A DNA stretch of 64,000 nt, taken from Blautia wexlerae (lineage in GTDB: Bacteria; Bacillota; Clostridia; Lachnospirales; Lachnospiraceae). Under the pieces are notes generated by a model. That model ran no database searches. It saw only the letters and a list, made by a program, of their open reading frames with translations, and was not told the DNA's origin. The DNA is taken from assembly GCF_013300825.1 (NCBI RefSeq), contig NZ_JAAIMY010000017.1, forward strand, positions 1 to 64,000, read 5' to 3'. The position numbers and the translations under genes were made by a program. Below, piece after piece: positions 33,671 through 43,420 of the stretch; within the stretch, counting starts at the first letter, position 1, and every line of letters begins with the position of its first letter.

Positions 33671-34501
33671 ATGAAAATTCTGGAATCTAAATTTGTACAG
33701 GGATTTATCAAAATGGCAAATGATGGCTATCAGCAGGGATGGCATGAGAGAAACGGTGGAAACTTAAGCTATCGTCTGAAACCGGAAGAAGTAGAGATGA
33801 TTAAGCCTCGTCTGAATGCACCTGGAAAATGGACACCGATCGGGATAGAGGTTCCGGGATTAGCAGGAGAGTTTTTCCTTGTAACAGGAAGCGGTAAATA
33901 TTTCAGAAACATTATCGTGGATCCGGAAGTATGTCTTGCAATCATTGAACTGGATGAGACAGGAACAAATTACAGAATCCGCTGGGGTCTGGTTGAGGGC
34001 GGCAGACCTACCAGTGAGCTGCCTACTCATCTGATGAATCATGAAGTGAAGAAGAAACTGACAAACGGAAAACATCGTGTTATTTATCATGCACATACAA
34101 CAAATACAATTGCTCTGACATTTGTTCTGCCATTGGATGATAAGATCTTTACAAGAGAGTTATGGGAATCTGCTACAGAGTGCCCGGTTGTATTCCCGGA
34201 CGGCGTAGGTGTTGTCGGCTGGATGGTACCGGGTGGAAGAGAAATTGCCATAAAAACAGCAGAATTAATGAAGAAATATGATGTTGTTATCTGGGCACAT
34301 CATGGAATGTTCTGCTCAGGTGAGGATTTTGACCTGACATTTGGTCTGCTCCATACAGTAGAAAAATCTGCAGAGATCCTGGTGAAGATTCTTTCTATGA
34401 CTCCAAATAAACTTCAGACTATTACACCGGATAATTTTCGTTCACTTGCAAAAGATTTCAAAGTAAGCCTGCCTGAAGAGTTTCTGTATGAGAAACAGTA
34501 A
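33671..34501 (+). CDS. rhaD: rhamnulose-1-phosphate aldolase
   Basis: It cleaves L-rhamnulose 1-phosphate to dihydroxyacetone phosphate and L-lactaldehyde. A class II aldolase/adducin fold of 276 aa: GGNLSYRL near the start, phosphate site VTGSGKYFRN, zinc ligands in IYHAHTTN and WAHHGMF, and catalytic Glu in the GRPTSELPTHL segment. I start at ATG 33671, with CGGAGGG upstream; the frame is open 17 codons earlier through the operator region. No rhaA or rhaB in the window, so the rest of the pathway is elsewhere. Confidence 0.92.
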   Translation: MKILESKFVQGFIKMANDGYQQGWHERNGGNLSYRLKPEEVEMIKPRLNAPGKWTPIGIEVPGLAGEFFLVTGSGKYFRNIIVDPEVCLAIIELDETGTNYRIRWGLVEGGRPTSELPTHLMNHEVKKKLTNGKHRVIYHAHTTNTIALTFVLPLDDKIFTRELWESATECPVVFPDGVGVVGWMVPGGREIAIKTAELMKKYDVVIWAHHGMFCSGEDFDLTFGLLHTVEKSAEILVKILSMTPNKLQTITPDNFRSLAKDFKVSLPEEFLYEKQ

Positions 34502-34512
34502 AATAATCAACA

Positions 34513-34548
34513 TACAAGTTGGTACATGTACCGTACAAGTGCTATAAT
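34513..34548 (+). promoter_or_regulatory. araD promoter with overlapping AraR-like operator
   Basis: -35 TTGGTA (34519-34524), 18-bp spacer, extended -10 TGCTATAAT (TATAAT 34543-34548). The spacer holds ACATGTACCGTACAAGT (34524-34540), a near-palindrome like the AraR box of Firmicutes (TTGTACGTACAA core), and GGTACATGTACC (34521-34532). TACAAGT also recurs at 34513 and 34534, 21 bp apart. A GntR/LacI-type arabinose regulator is a reasonable guess. Confidence 0.7.
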
Positions 34549-34651
34549 ACAGATATTAAGAGATTTTCCGGGTGGGATATGCAGAAAAATCCGGAACATA
34601 TGAAAGCTGTTGTAAAAGAATATCTGAAAAGCAAAAGGAGAGGTACGAATC

Positions 34652-35344
34652 ATGCTGGAGAAATTAAAAGAGGAAGTTTACAAAGCAAACATGGATCTTC
34701 CAAAATACGGACTTGTTACATTTACATGGGGAAATGTAAGCGGAATCGACAGAGAATCAGGACTTTTTGTCATCAAACCAAGTGGAGTTGATTATGATCT
34801 GCTGACACCGGATGATATGGTTGTTGTAGACCTGAATGGAAATAAGGTAGAAGGAAAATACAATCCATCTTCTGATACAGCAACTCATGTAGAACTGTAC
34901 AAAGCATTCCCGAACATTGGAGGAGTTGTACATACACATTCTTCATGGGCAACAAGCTGGGCACAGGCTGGAAGAGCAATCCCATGTTATGGAACCACAC
35001 ATGCAGATTATATTTATGGTGAAGTTCCATGTGCACGCTGTCTGGAAGGCAAAGAATTTGAAGAATATGAGAAAAACACAGGACTTCTGATCGTTGACCT
35101 GTTTAAGGATAAAGACTATGAGGCAGTACCTGCAGTACTTTGCAAAAACCATGGACCATTTGCATGGGGCAAGGATGCTCATGAAGCAGTACATAACGCA
35201 GTTGTTCTTGAGGAAGTTGCCAAGATGGCATCCCGCTGTGAGCTGATCAATCCACAGGTAAAACCTGCACCACAGGATCTGCAGGATAAGCACTACTTCA
35301 GAAAACATGGTGCAAATGCATATTATGGACAGGGAAATAAATAA
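34652..35344 (+). CDS. araD: L-ribulose-5-phosphate 4-epimerase
   Basis: It converts L-ribulose 5-phosphate to D-xylulose 5-phosphate, the last step before the pentose phosphate pathway. The class II aldolase-like fold shows WGNVSGIDR (about 26-34), IKPSGVDYD, zinc histidines in [14 protein letters not shown] and the later NHGPFAWG. The 230 aa are standard. AGGAGAGG precedes ATG 34652. It has its own operator-containing promoter and is not merely an operon continuation of rhaD. UlaF/SgaE epimerases are close relatives; the AraR-like site favours arabinose. Confidence 0.9.
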   Translation: MLEKLKEEVYKANMDLPKYGLVTFTWGNVSGIDRESGLFVIKPSGVDYDLLTPDDMVVVDLNGNKVEGKYNPSSDTATHVELYKAFPNIGGVVHTHSSWATSWAQAGRAIPCYGTTHADYIYGEVPCARCLEGKEFEEYEKNTGLLIVDLFKDKDYEAVPAVLCKNHGPFAWGKDAHEAVHNAVVLEEVAKMASRCELINPQVKPAPQDLQDKHYFRKHGANAYYGQGNK

Positions 35345-35386
35345 TTGCTGATCTGAAAATAAAAGATATGAACCTGTGATAGGTAT

Positions 35387-35437
35387 AAAAAATCTCCCGG
35401 ATAAGAGTGTGCTTTTTTGAACAGCCGGGAGATTTTT
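35387..35437 (+). terminator. terminator between araD and the esterase gene
   Basis: AAAAATCTCCCGG / CCGGGAGATTTTT stem with a long loop that itself contains a T tract. It ends 20 nt before the esterase start, so the esterase is likely reached by read-through or by an unseen promoter. Confidence 0.8.
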
Positions 35438-35457
35438 GGTATATATGGGAGGAACTT

Positions 35458-36276
35458 ATGATTTATAAAAAGATTGAAATTAAAGTGGACGGATATAAAG
35501 AAACAGCAGATTTATATACTTATTTCCTGGATAATTCAATTGAAATGAACATTAACAGAAAGCGTCCGGTAGTTGTAATCTGTCCGGGTGGTGGTTATAC
35601 AATGACGTCTGACAGAGAGGCAGAACCGATTGCAATGCAGTATCTGGCAAAAGGATATCATGCGGTGATTCTGCGCTACAGTGTAGAACCTGCCAGATAT
35701 CCGCTGGCACTCTTGCAGCTTGCGAAATCCGTAGCTTTCTTAAGAGAGAATGCAGCAGAATTTCATATTGATACGAATAAGATTGTAATTCAGGGTTTCT
35801 CAGCAGGAGGACACCTGGCAGCAAGTCTGGGTGTTTTCTGGAAGAAAAATTTCATTGCAGAAACACTTGGAATAGATTCAGAAATGGTGAAGCCAAACGG
35901 TATGATCTTAAGTTATCCGGTAATTACTTCCGGTGAATTTGCACATACAGGATCTTTTGAATGTCTGCTTGGAGAGGATTATAATGATCTGGATAAACGA
36001 AAAGAACAGTCCCTGGAATTCCAGGTATCCAGAGATACACCGCCAACATTCCTGTGGCATACAGTGACGGATGACTGCGTTCCTGTAGAAAATTCTCTGT
36101 TGTTTTTTAACGCACTGCGTAAATTGGAAATACCTGTAGAGATGCATCTTTATCCGGTTGGCGGACATGGACTGAGTCTTGCAAATGAAGAGACAAGCTA
36201 TGAAGACGGAGGCTGCGTGCAGAAAGAGTGCCAGTCCTGGATGGAACTGGCATGCAAGTGGATGCAGAATATATAA
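35458..36276 (+). CDS. alpha/beta hydrolase, acetylxylan-esterase-like
   Basis: A 272-aa alpha/beta hydrolase of the BD-FAE/acetylxylan esterase type. Oxyanion region CPGGGYTMTSDREA (about 40-53), nucleophile Ser in QGFSAGGHLAAS, Asp in HTVTDDCVP and His in GGHGLSLA form the catalytic set. No signal peptide, so it works on imported oligosaccharides or small esters. Its position after rhaD and araD fits plant cell-wall sugar use. GGGAGGAAC precedes ATG 35458; a longer open frame begins within the terminator and is not credible. Confidence 0.85.
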   Translation: MIYKKIEIKVDGYKETADLYTYFLDNSIEMNINRKRPVVVICPGGGYTMTSDREAEPIAMQYLAKGYHAVILRYSVEPARYPLALLQLAKSVAFLRENAAEFHIDTNKIVIQGFSAGGHLAASLGVFWKKNFIAETLGIDSEMVKPNGMILSYPVITSGEFAHTGSFECLLGEDYNDLDKRKEQSLEFQVSRDTPPTFLWHTVTDDCVPVENSLLFFNALRKLEIPVEMHLYPVGGHGLSLANEETSYEDGGCVQKECQSWMELACKWMQNI

Positions 36277-36342
36277 TACACGATAAAGAATCTGTCTGAG
36301 TGTATGTGAAATCGAGTTGGAATAAAATACATCCTGATCTAT

Positions 36343-36355
36343 AGTGAACAGTAAC
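36343..36355. repeat. solo 13-bp copy of the MITE terminus
   Basis: AGTGAACAGTAAC is identical to the right end of the element at 19494-19638. No matching left end was found within the surrounding intergenic space, so this is a fragment or chance match. Confidence 0.5.
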
Positions 36356-36373
36356 GTAAAATAAGATAATAAA

Positions 36374-36409
36374 AAATAATAAGGCGGCATTGTGCCGCCT
36401 TTATTATTT
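36374..36409 (+). terminator. terminator after the esterase gene
   Basis: GGCGGCA / TGCCGCC with a 3-nt loop, A-rich upstream and TTTATTATTT downstream. Confidence 0.9.
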
Positions 36410-36511
36410 ATGTTATACTGAAATATAAAGCTAATGTCAGAGGATGATGAAAGTATAGTATATTTTTAATTTTCTTTAAAAAGATACTATCACAACAGAA
36501 ATGGAGATTAT

Positions 36512-37351
36512 ATGATTGAGTTAGGAAAAAAACAGAAATTAACAGTAGTAAAGTCCGTAGATTTTGGTGTATATCTGGGTGAGGATATGCAGGCAGATGC
36601 AAAGAACCGTGTTCTTCTTCCGTCCAGACAGGTTCCGGAAGGAATAAAGGAAGGCGACAGCATTGAAGCATTTATCTACAAGGATTCTCAGGATCGTCTT
36701 ATTGCAACAACAAAAGAACCGAAGCTTCAGGTAGGTCAGACAGCAGTTCTGAAAGTCTCTCAGGTAACAAGGATTGGTGCATTCCTTGACTGGGGACTGG
36801 AGAAAGACCTTCTGCTTCCATATCATGAACAGACTTTGAAAGTAAGAGAGGGAGAAGATGTGCTGGTAGCACTCTATATTGACAAGAGCAGTCGTCTCTG
36901 CGCAACTATGAAGGTTTATCATTATCTTTCCACCAGAACTCCTTATGTAGTGGGAGATATGGTGAAAGGTCGTGTTTATGAGATCAGCGATAGATTCGGT
37001 GTATTTGTGGCAGTTGATGATAAATATTCTGCACTGATCCCTGCAAGAGAAGCCAAGGGAAAATACCGCCCGGGTAAGATCCTTGAGTTGCGTGTCAGTG
37101 AAGTAAAAGAAGACGGAAAGATGAATGTCACAGACCGCCAGAAAGCATATCTTCAGATTAATGAGGATGCGGAGAATGTCCTTGAAGTAATCAATGAATT
37201 TGCAGGTGTTCTTCCATTTGATGACAAGGCATCACCGGAAGTGATTCAGAGAGAATTTGGTTTAAGCAAAGGGGCGTTCAAACGTGCCATCGGTCATCTG
37301 ATGAAAGAAGGCAAAGTAGAGATTAAAGACAAGAGAATCTACGCGAAATAA
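36512..37351 (+). CDS. cvfB: S1 RNA-binding protein, CvfB/YitL family
   Basis: A 279-aa protein with three or four S1-like OB folds and a C-terminal winged helix: N-terminal KKQKLTVVKSVDFGVYLG, middle VLKVSQVTRIGAFLDWG, then GDMVKGRVYEISDRFGVFV, and the terminal FGLSKGAFKRAIGHLMKEGK typical of CvfB. Family members bind RNA and influence expression of virulence or stress genes in Staphylococcus; the exact role here is unknown. GGAG precedes ATG 36512. It lies 58 nt before dnaE in the same direction. Confidence 0.9.
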   Translation: MIELGKKQKLTVVKSVDFGVYLGEDMQADAKNRVLLPSRQVPEGIKEGDSIEAFIYKDSQDRLIATTKEPKLQVGQTAVLKVSQVTRIGAFLDWGLEKDLLLPYHEQTLKVREGEDVLVALYIDKSSRLCATMKVYHYLSTRTPYVVGDMVKGRVYEISDRFGVFVAVDDKYSALIPAREAKGKYRPGKILELRVSEVKEDGKMNVTDRQKAYLQINEDAENVLEVINEFAGVLPFDDKASPEVIQREFGLSKGAFKRAIGHLMKEGKVEIKDKRIYAK

Positions 37352-37409
37352 TAACAGTAAAAATATACTGTGATAAAATTGCAGATATTAGAACAGGAGA
37401 GGAATAGAG

Positions 37410-40400
37410 TTGGAGTTTACACATCTTCATGTCCATACAGAATACAGTCTGCTGGATGGTTCCAATAAAATAAAAGAATATGTAGCCCGTGTCAAAGAGC
37501 TTGGCATGGACAGTGCGGCGATCACAGATCATGGAGTTATGTACGGCGTGATTGATTTTTATCGCGCAGCAAGGGCCGAGGGAATCAATCCGATCCTGGG
37601 ATGTGAGGTTTATGTAGCTCCCGGATCCAGATTTGACCGTGAAGCAGGAAGTGGCGAGGACAGATATTACCACCTGGTTCTTCTGGCAGAAAATAATCAG
37701 GGCTATGCAAATCTGATGAAGATTGTATCAAAGGGTTTCACAGAAGGTTTCTATTATAAACCGCGAGTAGATCTTGCGGTATTAAAAGAGTACCATGAAG
37801 GGATTATTGCCTTAAGTGCCTGCCTTGCAGGTGAGGTTGCCAGATATCTTCAGAGAGGCATGTATGAGGATGCAAAGGCAGCAGCTCTTCGTTATCAGGA
37901 TATTTTTGGAAAAGGCAATTTCTTCCTGGAACTACAGGATCATGGAATCCCTGCGCAGAGACTGGTAAATCAGGAGCTTCTCCGTATGCACGAAGAAACA
38001 GGTATTGACCTTGTGGCAACCAATGATGTGCATTATACAAGGGCGGAGGATGCTGATCCCCATGATATTCTTCTTTGCCTGCAGACAAACAAGAAACTGG
38101 CAGACGAGGACAGAATGCGTTATGAGGGTGGCCAGTATTATGTGAAATCCCCTGAGGAAATGGCAGAACTTTTTCCATATGCCCTGGAAGCTCTGGAGAA
38201 TACACATAAGATTGCACAGAGATGTCATGTTGAGATTGAATTTGGTGTAACCAAGCTTCCAAGATTCGATGTGCCGGATGGTCTTACATCCTGGGAATAT
38301 CTCAATAAACTGTGCTTCGAGGGACTGGAAGAACGCTATCAGCCGGTTACAGAGGAATTAAAATCCCGTCTGGATTATGAATTATCTACTATAAAAAACA
38401 TGGGCTATGTGGATTACTTTCTTATAGTATGGGATTTTATCAAATATGCCCGCGATCATGACATTATGGTAGGTCCGGGACGTGGTTCTGCAGCAGGAAG
38501 TCTTGTTGCTTATACCTTAGGAATCACACAGCTTGATCCTATACGTTATGATCTGCTCTTTGAGCGATTCCTGAATCCGGAACGAGTATCCATGCCTGAT
38601 ATTGACGTTGACTTCTGCTTCGAAAGAAGGCAGGAGGTTATTGAATATGTCCGCCGTAAATATGGGGATGACTGTGTGGTTCAGATTGTTACTTTTGGTA
38701 CTCTGGCAGCCCGTGGTGTGATCCGGGATGTGGGCCGTGTACTGGATATGCCTTATGCACAGGTGGATTCCATTGCGAAAATGATCCCGCAGGAATTAAA
38801 TATTACTATAGATAAAGCCCTTACTATGAATCCTGAGCTGAAAAAAGCATATGAAGAGCAGGATGAAATTCATTATCTGATCGATATGGCAAGACGTCTG
38901 GAAGGACTTCCCAGGCATACCTCCATGCATGCTGCAGGTGTGGTTATCAGTCAGAAAGATGTTTCTGAATATGTACCGCTTTCCAGAGCGTCGGATGGTT
39001 CCATTGTCACACAGTTCACCATGACAACACTGGAAGAGCTGGGACTTTTGAAAATGGACTTCCTGGGACTTCGTACTCTGACTGTGATCCAGAATGCAGT
39101 AAAGCTGATCCAGAAGGATGCAGGAGTGACTCTGGACATGCAGAAAATCAATTATGATGATAAAAAGGTTCTGGATTCCCTCGGCACCGGTCGTTCTGAT
39201 GGTGTATTTCAGCTTGAAAGCGCGGGAATGAAAAACTTCATGAAGGAACTGAAACCTCAGAGCCTGGAAGATGTGATCGCGGGAATTTCTCTTTACCGTC
39301 CGGGTCCCATGGATTTCATCCCCCAGTATATCCGGGGAAAAAACCGACCGGATACCATCCGTTATGACTGTCCTCAGCTGGAGCCGATCCTGAAGCCTAC
39401 GTATGGGTGTATTGTCTATCAGGAGCAGGTTATGCAGATTGTTCGGAACCTGGCAGGTTATACTCTGGGCCGAAGCGACCTGGTACGTCGAGCAATGTCC
39501 AAAAAGAAGGCCTCTGTCATGGAAAAAGAGCGCCAGAACTTTGTTTATGGAAATGAAGCAGAGGGAGTTCCCGGCTGTATTGCAAATGGAATTGATGAGG
39601 CAACGGCAAATAAAATCTATGATGAAATGATTGATTTCGCCAAATATGCTTTTAATAAGTCCCATGCAGCAGCCTATGCAGTTGTTTCCTATCAGACTGC
39701 ATATCTGAAATATTACTATCCTGTGGAATTTATGGCCGCATTAATGACATCGGTTATTGATTTTCCCAATAAGGTTGCAGAATATATTCTGGTCTGCAGA
39801 CAGATGGGGATTAAGATCCTGCCGCCGGATGTGAACTGTGGAATGTACGGATTCTCTGTAGATAACGGTGCGATCCGATATGGTCTGTCCGCTATAAAGA
39901 GTGTGGGACGTCCGGTTATTGAAAGCCTGGTAAGAGAGAGGGAAGAGAACGGACAATATCGTTCCCTGAAGGATTTTATGGAACGAAACTCTCCACAGAT
40001 GAATAAGCGAGCAGTAGAAAACTTTATCAAAGCAGGTGCGCTGGATTGCCTGGATGGTAACCGCCGCCAGAAAATGCTGGTTTATCAGAAGATTTCCGAT
40101 AACATCAGTCAGGAGAAGAAGAATTCACTGGCAGGCCAGATGAGCCTTTTTGATCTGGTAAGCGAGGAAGATAAGAAAGAATTTGAAATCCGTATGCCCG
40201 ATGTGGAGGAATTCGGAAAAGAGGAACTTCTGGGATATGAGAAGGAAGTTCTGGGAATCTACCTCAGTGGTCATCCGCTGGAAAATTACCGGGAAATGAT
40301 GGAGAAAACCATTTCTGCGAAAACCTCTGATTTTCAGCAGGATGAAGAAACAAATCTTCCGAAAGTCATGGATGGTCAGAAAGTAATTATCGGTGGAATG

Positions 40401-40877
40401 ATTACGGATAAAACCATCAAATATACAAAGAATAATAAGGTTATGGCATTCCTTACAGTAGAGGATCTGGTAGGAACAGTGGAGGTAGTTGTGTTCCCCA
40501 GAGATTATGAGAAAAGTCAGCAGTTCCTGAATGAAGAAGGCAGAGTATTTATTCAGGGCAGAGTATCTGCAGAGGACGATCGCGCCAGTAAACTGATCCT
40601 TGAAAAAATCCGTCCCTTTGACAATATGCCAAGGGAAATCTGGATACAGTTTGACAATAAAGAAAGCTACACACAGCAATCTCAGGAACTGCTTGCAGAC
40701 CTCAGACGTTCACCGGGTGACAGTGCTGTTGTGATCTACCTGAAAGACGTAAAGGCCATAAAGAAGCTTCCGGTTGGATATCATGCACAAATTCAGGACT
40801 TATGGCTGAACTATATGTACGAAAAATATGGTAAAACCAATGTTAAAGTTGTAGAAAGAGGATTGAAAAACTTATAG
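37410..40877 (+). CDS. dnaE: DNA polymerase III subunit alpha, DnaE type
   Basis: A replicative polymerase of 1155 aa. PHP domain at the N-terminus (FTHLHVHTEYSLLDG, AITDHGVMYG), C-family polymerase core with the catalytic aspartates in MPDIDVDFCFE (about 395-405), GPGRGSAAGSL, the SKKKASVMEKE finger segment, HhH near 880-930, and an OB domain (about 990-1070, IIGGMITDKT). It lacks the PolC exonuclease insertion, so it is DnaE and works alongside PolC in Firmicutes. TTG start at 37410 after AGGAGAGGAA; the next amino acids EFTHLHVH match the family start. Confidence 0.97.
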   Translation: MEFTHLHVHTEYSLLDGSNKIKEYVARVKELGMDSAAITDHGVMYGVIDFYRAARAEGINPILGCEVYVAPGSRFDREAGSGEDRYYHLVLLAENNQGYANLMKIVSKGFTEGFYYKPRVDLAVLKEYHEGIIALSACLAGEVARYLQRGMYEDAKAAALRYQDIFGKGNFFLELQDHGIPAQRLVNQELLRMHEETGIDLVATNDVHYTRAEDADPHDILLCLQTNKKLADEDRMRYEGGQYYVKSPEEMAELFPYALEALENTHKIAQRCHVEIEFGVTKLPRFDVPDGLTSWEYLNKLCFEGLEERYQPVTEELKSRLDYELSTIKNMGYVDYFLIVWDFIKYARDHDIMVGPGRGSAAGSLVAYTLGITQLDPIRYDLLFERFLNPERVSMPDIDVDFCFERRQEVIEYVRRKYGDDCVVQIVTFGTLAARGVIRDVGRVLDMPYAQVDSIAKMIPQELNITIDKALTMNPELKKAYEEQDEIHYLIDMARRLEGLPRHTSMHAAGVVISQKDVSEYVPLSRASDGSIVTQFTMTTLEELGLLKMDFLGLRTLTVIQNAVKLIQKDAGVTLDMQKINYDDKKVLDSLGTGRSDGVFQLESAGMKNFMKELKPQSLEDVIAGISLYRPGPMDFIPQYIRGKNRPDTIRYDCPQLEPILKPTYGCIVYQEQVMQIVRNLAGYTLGRSDLVRRAMSKKKASVMEKERQNFVYGNEAEGVPGCIANGIDEATANKIYDEMIDFAKYAFNKSHAAAYAVVSYQTAYLKYYYPVEFMAALMTSVIDFPNKVAEYILVCRQMGIKILPPDVNCGMYGFSVDNGAIRYGLSAIKSVGRPVIESLVREREENGQYRSLKDFMERNSPQMNKRAVENFIKAGALDCLDGNRRQKMLVYQKISDNISQEKKNSLAGQMSLFDLVSEEDKKEFEIRMPDVEEFGKEELLGYEKEVLGIYLSGHPLENYREMMEKTISAKTSDFQQDEETNLPKVMDGQKVIIGGMITDKTIKYTKNNKVMAFLTVEDLVGTVEVVVFPRDYEKSQQFLNEEGRVFIQGRVSAEDDRASKLILEKIRPFDNMPREIWIQFDNKESYTQQSQELLADLRRSPGDSAVVIYLKDVKAIKKLPVGYHAQIQDLWLNYMYEKYGKTNVKVVERGLKNL

Positions 40878-40949
40878 AAATGCGCTAAACTATACCCGAA
40901 TATGTGTATAGTAAAAATGAGATAGATTCAGAAGATGGAGGAAGAAAAG

Positions 40950-41948
40950 ATGGCAGAAAACAAGATAAAAACCATTGGTGTCCTTACCAGCGGTGGTGAC
41001 GCACCTGGAATGAATGCTGCAATTCGTGCAGTTGTCAGAAGAGGTTTAAGCAATGGATTAAATGTAAAAGGTATTCTAAAAGGATACAATGGTCTGTTAA
41101 ACGAAGAGATTATTGACATGAGCGCAAAAGATGTATCTGATACAATTGAGCGTGGAGGTACAATCCTTTATACAGCACGTTGTGCAGAATTCCGTACAGA
41201 AGAAGGCCAGAAACGTGGAGCAGAGATCTGCAGAAAACATGGAATCGACGGACTTGTTGTCATCGGTGGTGACGGATCTTTCGCAGGTGCTCAGAAGCTT
41301 GCGAATCTCGGAATCAATACAATCGGTCTTCCCGGAACAATCGACCTTGACATTGCATGTACAGAATATACCATCGGATTTGATACAGCTGTAAACACAG
41401 CAATGGAAGCAATTGATAAAGTACGTGATACTTCCACTTCTCATGAGAGATGCAGTATCATCGAGGTTATGGGACGTGGTGCAGGATATATTGCTCTGTG
41501 GTGCGGTATTGCCAACGGTGCTGAGGACGTTCTGGTTCCTGAGAAATATGACTATGATGAGCAGAAGCTGATCAATAACATTATCGAGAGCCGTAAGAAA
41601 GGCAAAAAGCATCACATCATCATCAATGCAGAAGGTATCGGTCATTCTGAAGCAATGGCAAAACGTATCGAAGCTGCCACAGGTATCGAAACACGTGCTA
41701 CAATCCTTGGACACATGCAGCGTGGTGGAAGCCCGACATGTAAAGACCGTGTATATGCATCTATGATGGGTGCCCTGGCTGTAGACCTTCTTGTTGCAGG
41801 CAAGACATGCCGCGTTGTCGGATATCGTCACGGTGAATTCGTAGACTTCGATATCAATGAAGCACTTGCTATGCAGAAAGGTATCTCTGATTACCAGTGG
41901 GAAGTATGCCAGTCACTTTCTCATAACTATGATAAAAACAACAAATAA
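40950..41948 (+). CDS. pfkA: ATP-type 6-phosphofructokinase
   Basis: It phosphorylates fructose 6-phosphate to the 1,6-bisphosphate, the committed step of glycolysis. GVLTSGGDAPGMNAAIRAVV (nucleotide site) starts at about residue 8. VVIGGDGSFAGA and PGTIDLDI (catalytic Asp), GRGAGYIAL and HMQRGGSPT are all present. Gly in GGDGS favours ATP over pyrophosphate. I start at ATG 40950, with GGAGGAAG upstream; an in-frame ATG at 40935 precedes that site. It follows dnaE by 72 nt, as in many Clostridia and Bacillus. Confidence 0.96.
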   Translation: MAENKIKTIGVLTSGGDAPGMNAAIRAVVRRGLSNGLNVKGILKGYNGLLNEEIIDMSAKDVSDTIERGGTILYTARCAEFRTEEGQKRGAEICRKHGIDGLVVIGGDGSFAGAQKLANLGINTIGLPGTIDLDIACTEYTIGFDTAVNTAMEAIDKVRDTSTSHERCSIIEVMGRGAGYIALWCGIANGAEDVLVPEKYDYDEQKLINNIIESRKKGKKHHIIINAEGIGHSEAMAKRIEAATGIETRATILGHMQRGGSPTCKDRVYASMMGALAVDLLVAGKTCRVVGYRHGEFVDFDINEALAMQKGISDYQWEVCQSLSHNYDKNNK

Positions 41949-41951
41949 CAA

Positions 41952-43346
41952 ATGAATAAAAAGATGCAGTTATATAACAGACTGCATAAATTAAATACTG
42001 CTCAGATAATTACCCTCGGTTTTGCGGGGGTGATTATCTTAGGGGGATTACTTCTGTGGCTGCCGTTTTGTACGGCACCCGGATACCACACATCTTTTAC
42101 AGATGCCATGTTTACTGCAACCACAAGTATATGTGTAACAGGGCTTGTGACAGTTGTTACGGCAACTCACTGGACTCTGGCAGGCAAGATTATTATTCTT
42201 GTCCTGATCCAGATCGGAGGTGTGGGACTGATTTCCCTGGGCAGTATTATTTTTATAAGTCTGAGAAAGAAAATATCGCTGAGGAACCGGCGTGTTATCC
42301 AGGAGTCCTATAATATGGACAGAATGGGTGGGATGGTCAGGCTGGTGAAGAAAGTTCTGATCTGTGTGCTTGGAGCAGAAGGAATCGGTGCAGTGTGTTA
42401 TGCAGTTCGATTTATTCCGCAGTTCGGTCTGGCAAAAGGTCTGGGATACTCTGTTTTTACGGCAGTATCTGCATTCTGTAATGCTGGTATTGATCTGCTG
42501 GGAGAGGACAGCCTGGCTCAGTATGTTGCTGATCCGATCGTAAACTTTACAAGTGTAGGACTGATCATTATGTCAGGTCTTGGGTTTGTGGTCTGGTGGG
42601 ATATCTGGGATAAGATCAAACGAGTCATCAGAGGGAAACTTCCTGTGGGACGTGTGTTTAAAAATCTTCGTCTTCACAGTAAGATTGTGTTGATGATGAC
42701 GCTGATACTTGTTGTGGGCGGTACAGTACTGATCTTTCTGTTTGATCATGGAAATCCGGAAAGTATTGGGACATATTCGCCGGGAACGAAGTGGATGGCA
42801 TCTTTGTTCCAGTCAGTTACCACAAGAACAGCCGGATTTTTCACTGTAAGCCAGGAGAGATTTTCCAATACAACTTATATGCTGTGCCTGATATTGATGT
42901 TGATCGGCGGTTCCCCTATGGGAACAGCAGGTGGAATTAAGACAACAACAGTTGCGGTCCTTCTGCTGAGTCTGAAATCCAATCTTCAGGGAAAACGGGA
43001 TGTGGAAGTACACCACAGGAGAATCAGAGACAGCTACATCCGATCTGCGATCGTAGTGACAGGTATGGTACTTACAGTACTTATTCTCATGAGTATGCTG
43101 TTGTGTGTAGCCATGCCGGAAGCACCTATAGAAGATGTTGTTTATGAAATTACATCTGCGGTTGCAACGGTAGGACTTAGCAGAGGGCTGACCCCCTGCC
43201 TGAATACAGCAGGTAAATGGATCGTGATCCTGACTATGTATCTGGGAAGAATCGGTCCGCTGACTCTGGGAACTGCAGTGACTGTACGTGCACAGAAAAT
43301 GCCGGCAGATTCACATCTGGCAGAAGAAGATATTATGATCGGATAG
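41952..43346 (+). CDS. ktrB: potassium uptake channel subunit, TrkH/KtrB family
   Basis: A 464-aa membrane pore subunit with four M1-P-M2 repeats. Selectivity-filter glycine segments can be seen: TATTSICVTGLVT, TAVSAFCNAGIDLLG, QSVTTRTAGFFT, and the late EITSAVATVGLSRGLT. The GSPMGTAGGIKTTT loop is the gating region typical of KtrB. It starts 3 nt after pfkA ends, so the two are cotranscribed. Partner is the KtrA/TrkA protein downstream. Confidence 0.93.
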   Translation: MNKKMQLYNRLHKLNTAQIITLGFAGVIILGGLLLWLPFCTAPGYHTSFTDAMFTATTSICVTGLVTVVTATHWTLAGKIIILVLIQIGGVGLISLGSIIFISLRKKISLRNRRVIQESYNMDRMGGMVRLVKKVLICVLGAEGIGAVCYAVRFIPQFGLAKGLGYSVFTAVSAFCNAGIDLLGEDSLAQYVADPIVNFTSVGLIIMSGLGFVVWWDIWDKIKRVIRGKLPVGRVFKNLRLHSKIVLMMTLILVVGGTVLIFLFDHGNPESIGTYSPGTKWMASLFQSVTTRTAGFFTVSQERFSNTTYMLCLILMLIGGSPMGTAGGIKTTTVAVLLLSLKSNLQGKRDVEVHHRRIRDSYIRSAIVVTGMVLTVLILMSMLLCVAMPEAPIEDVVYEITSAVATVGLSRGLTPCLNTAGKWIVILTMYLGRIGPLTLGTAVTVRAQKMPADSHLAEEDIMIG

Positions 43347-43420
43347 TAACGGTTCGGCAGTCAGGCGGATATTCGCAGAGGATAACGAATACATGTTCAG
43401 AAAGAGAAATGAGGAAGAAA

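Noticed and set aside
34579-34791. Small frame starting in the araD leader and running into araD
   Set aside because: It overlaps the start of araD in another frame and has no family resemblance; a regulatory upstream frame is possible but nothing supports it.
38796-39665. 289-codon minus-strand frame opposite dnaE
   Set aside because: Shadow frame inside a well-identified polymerase gene.
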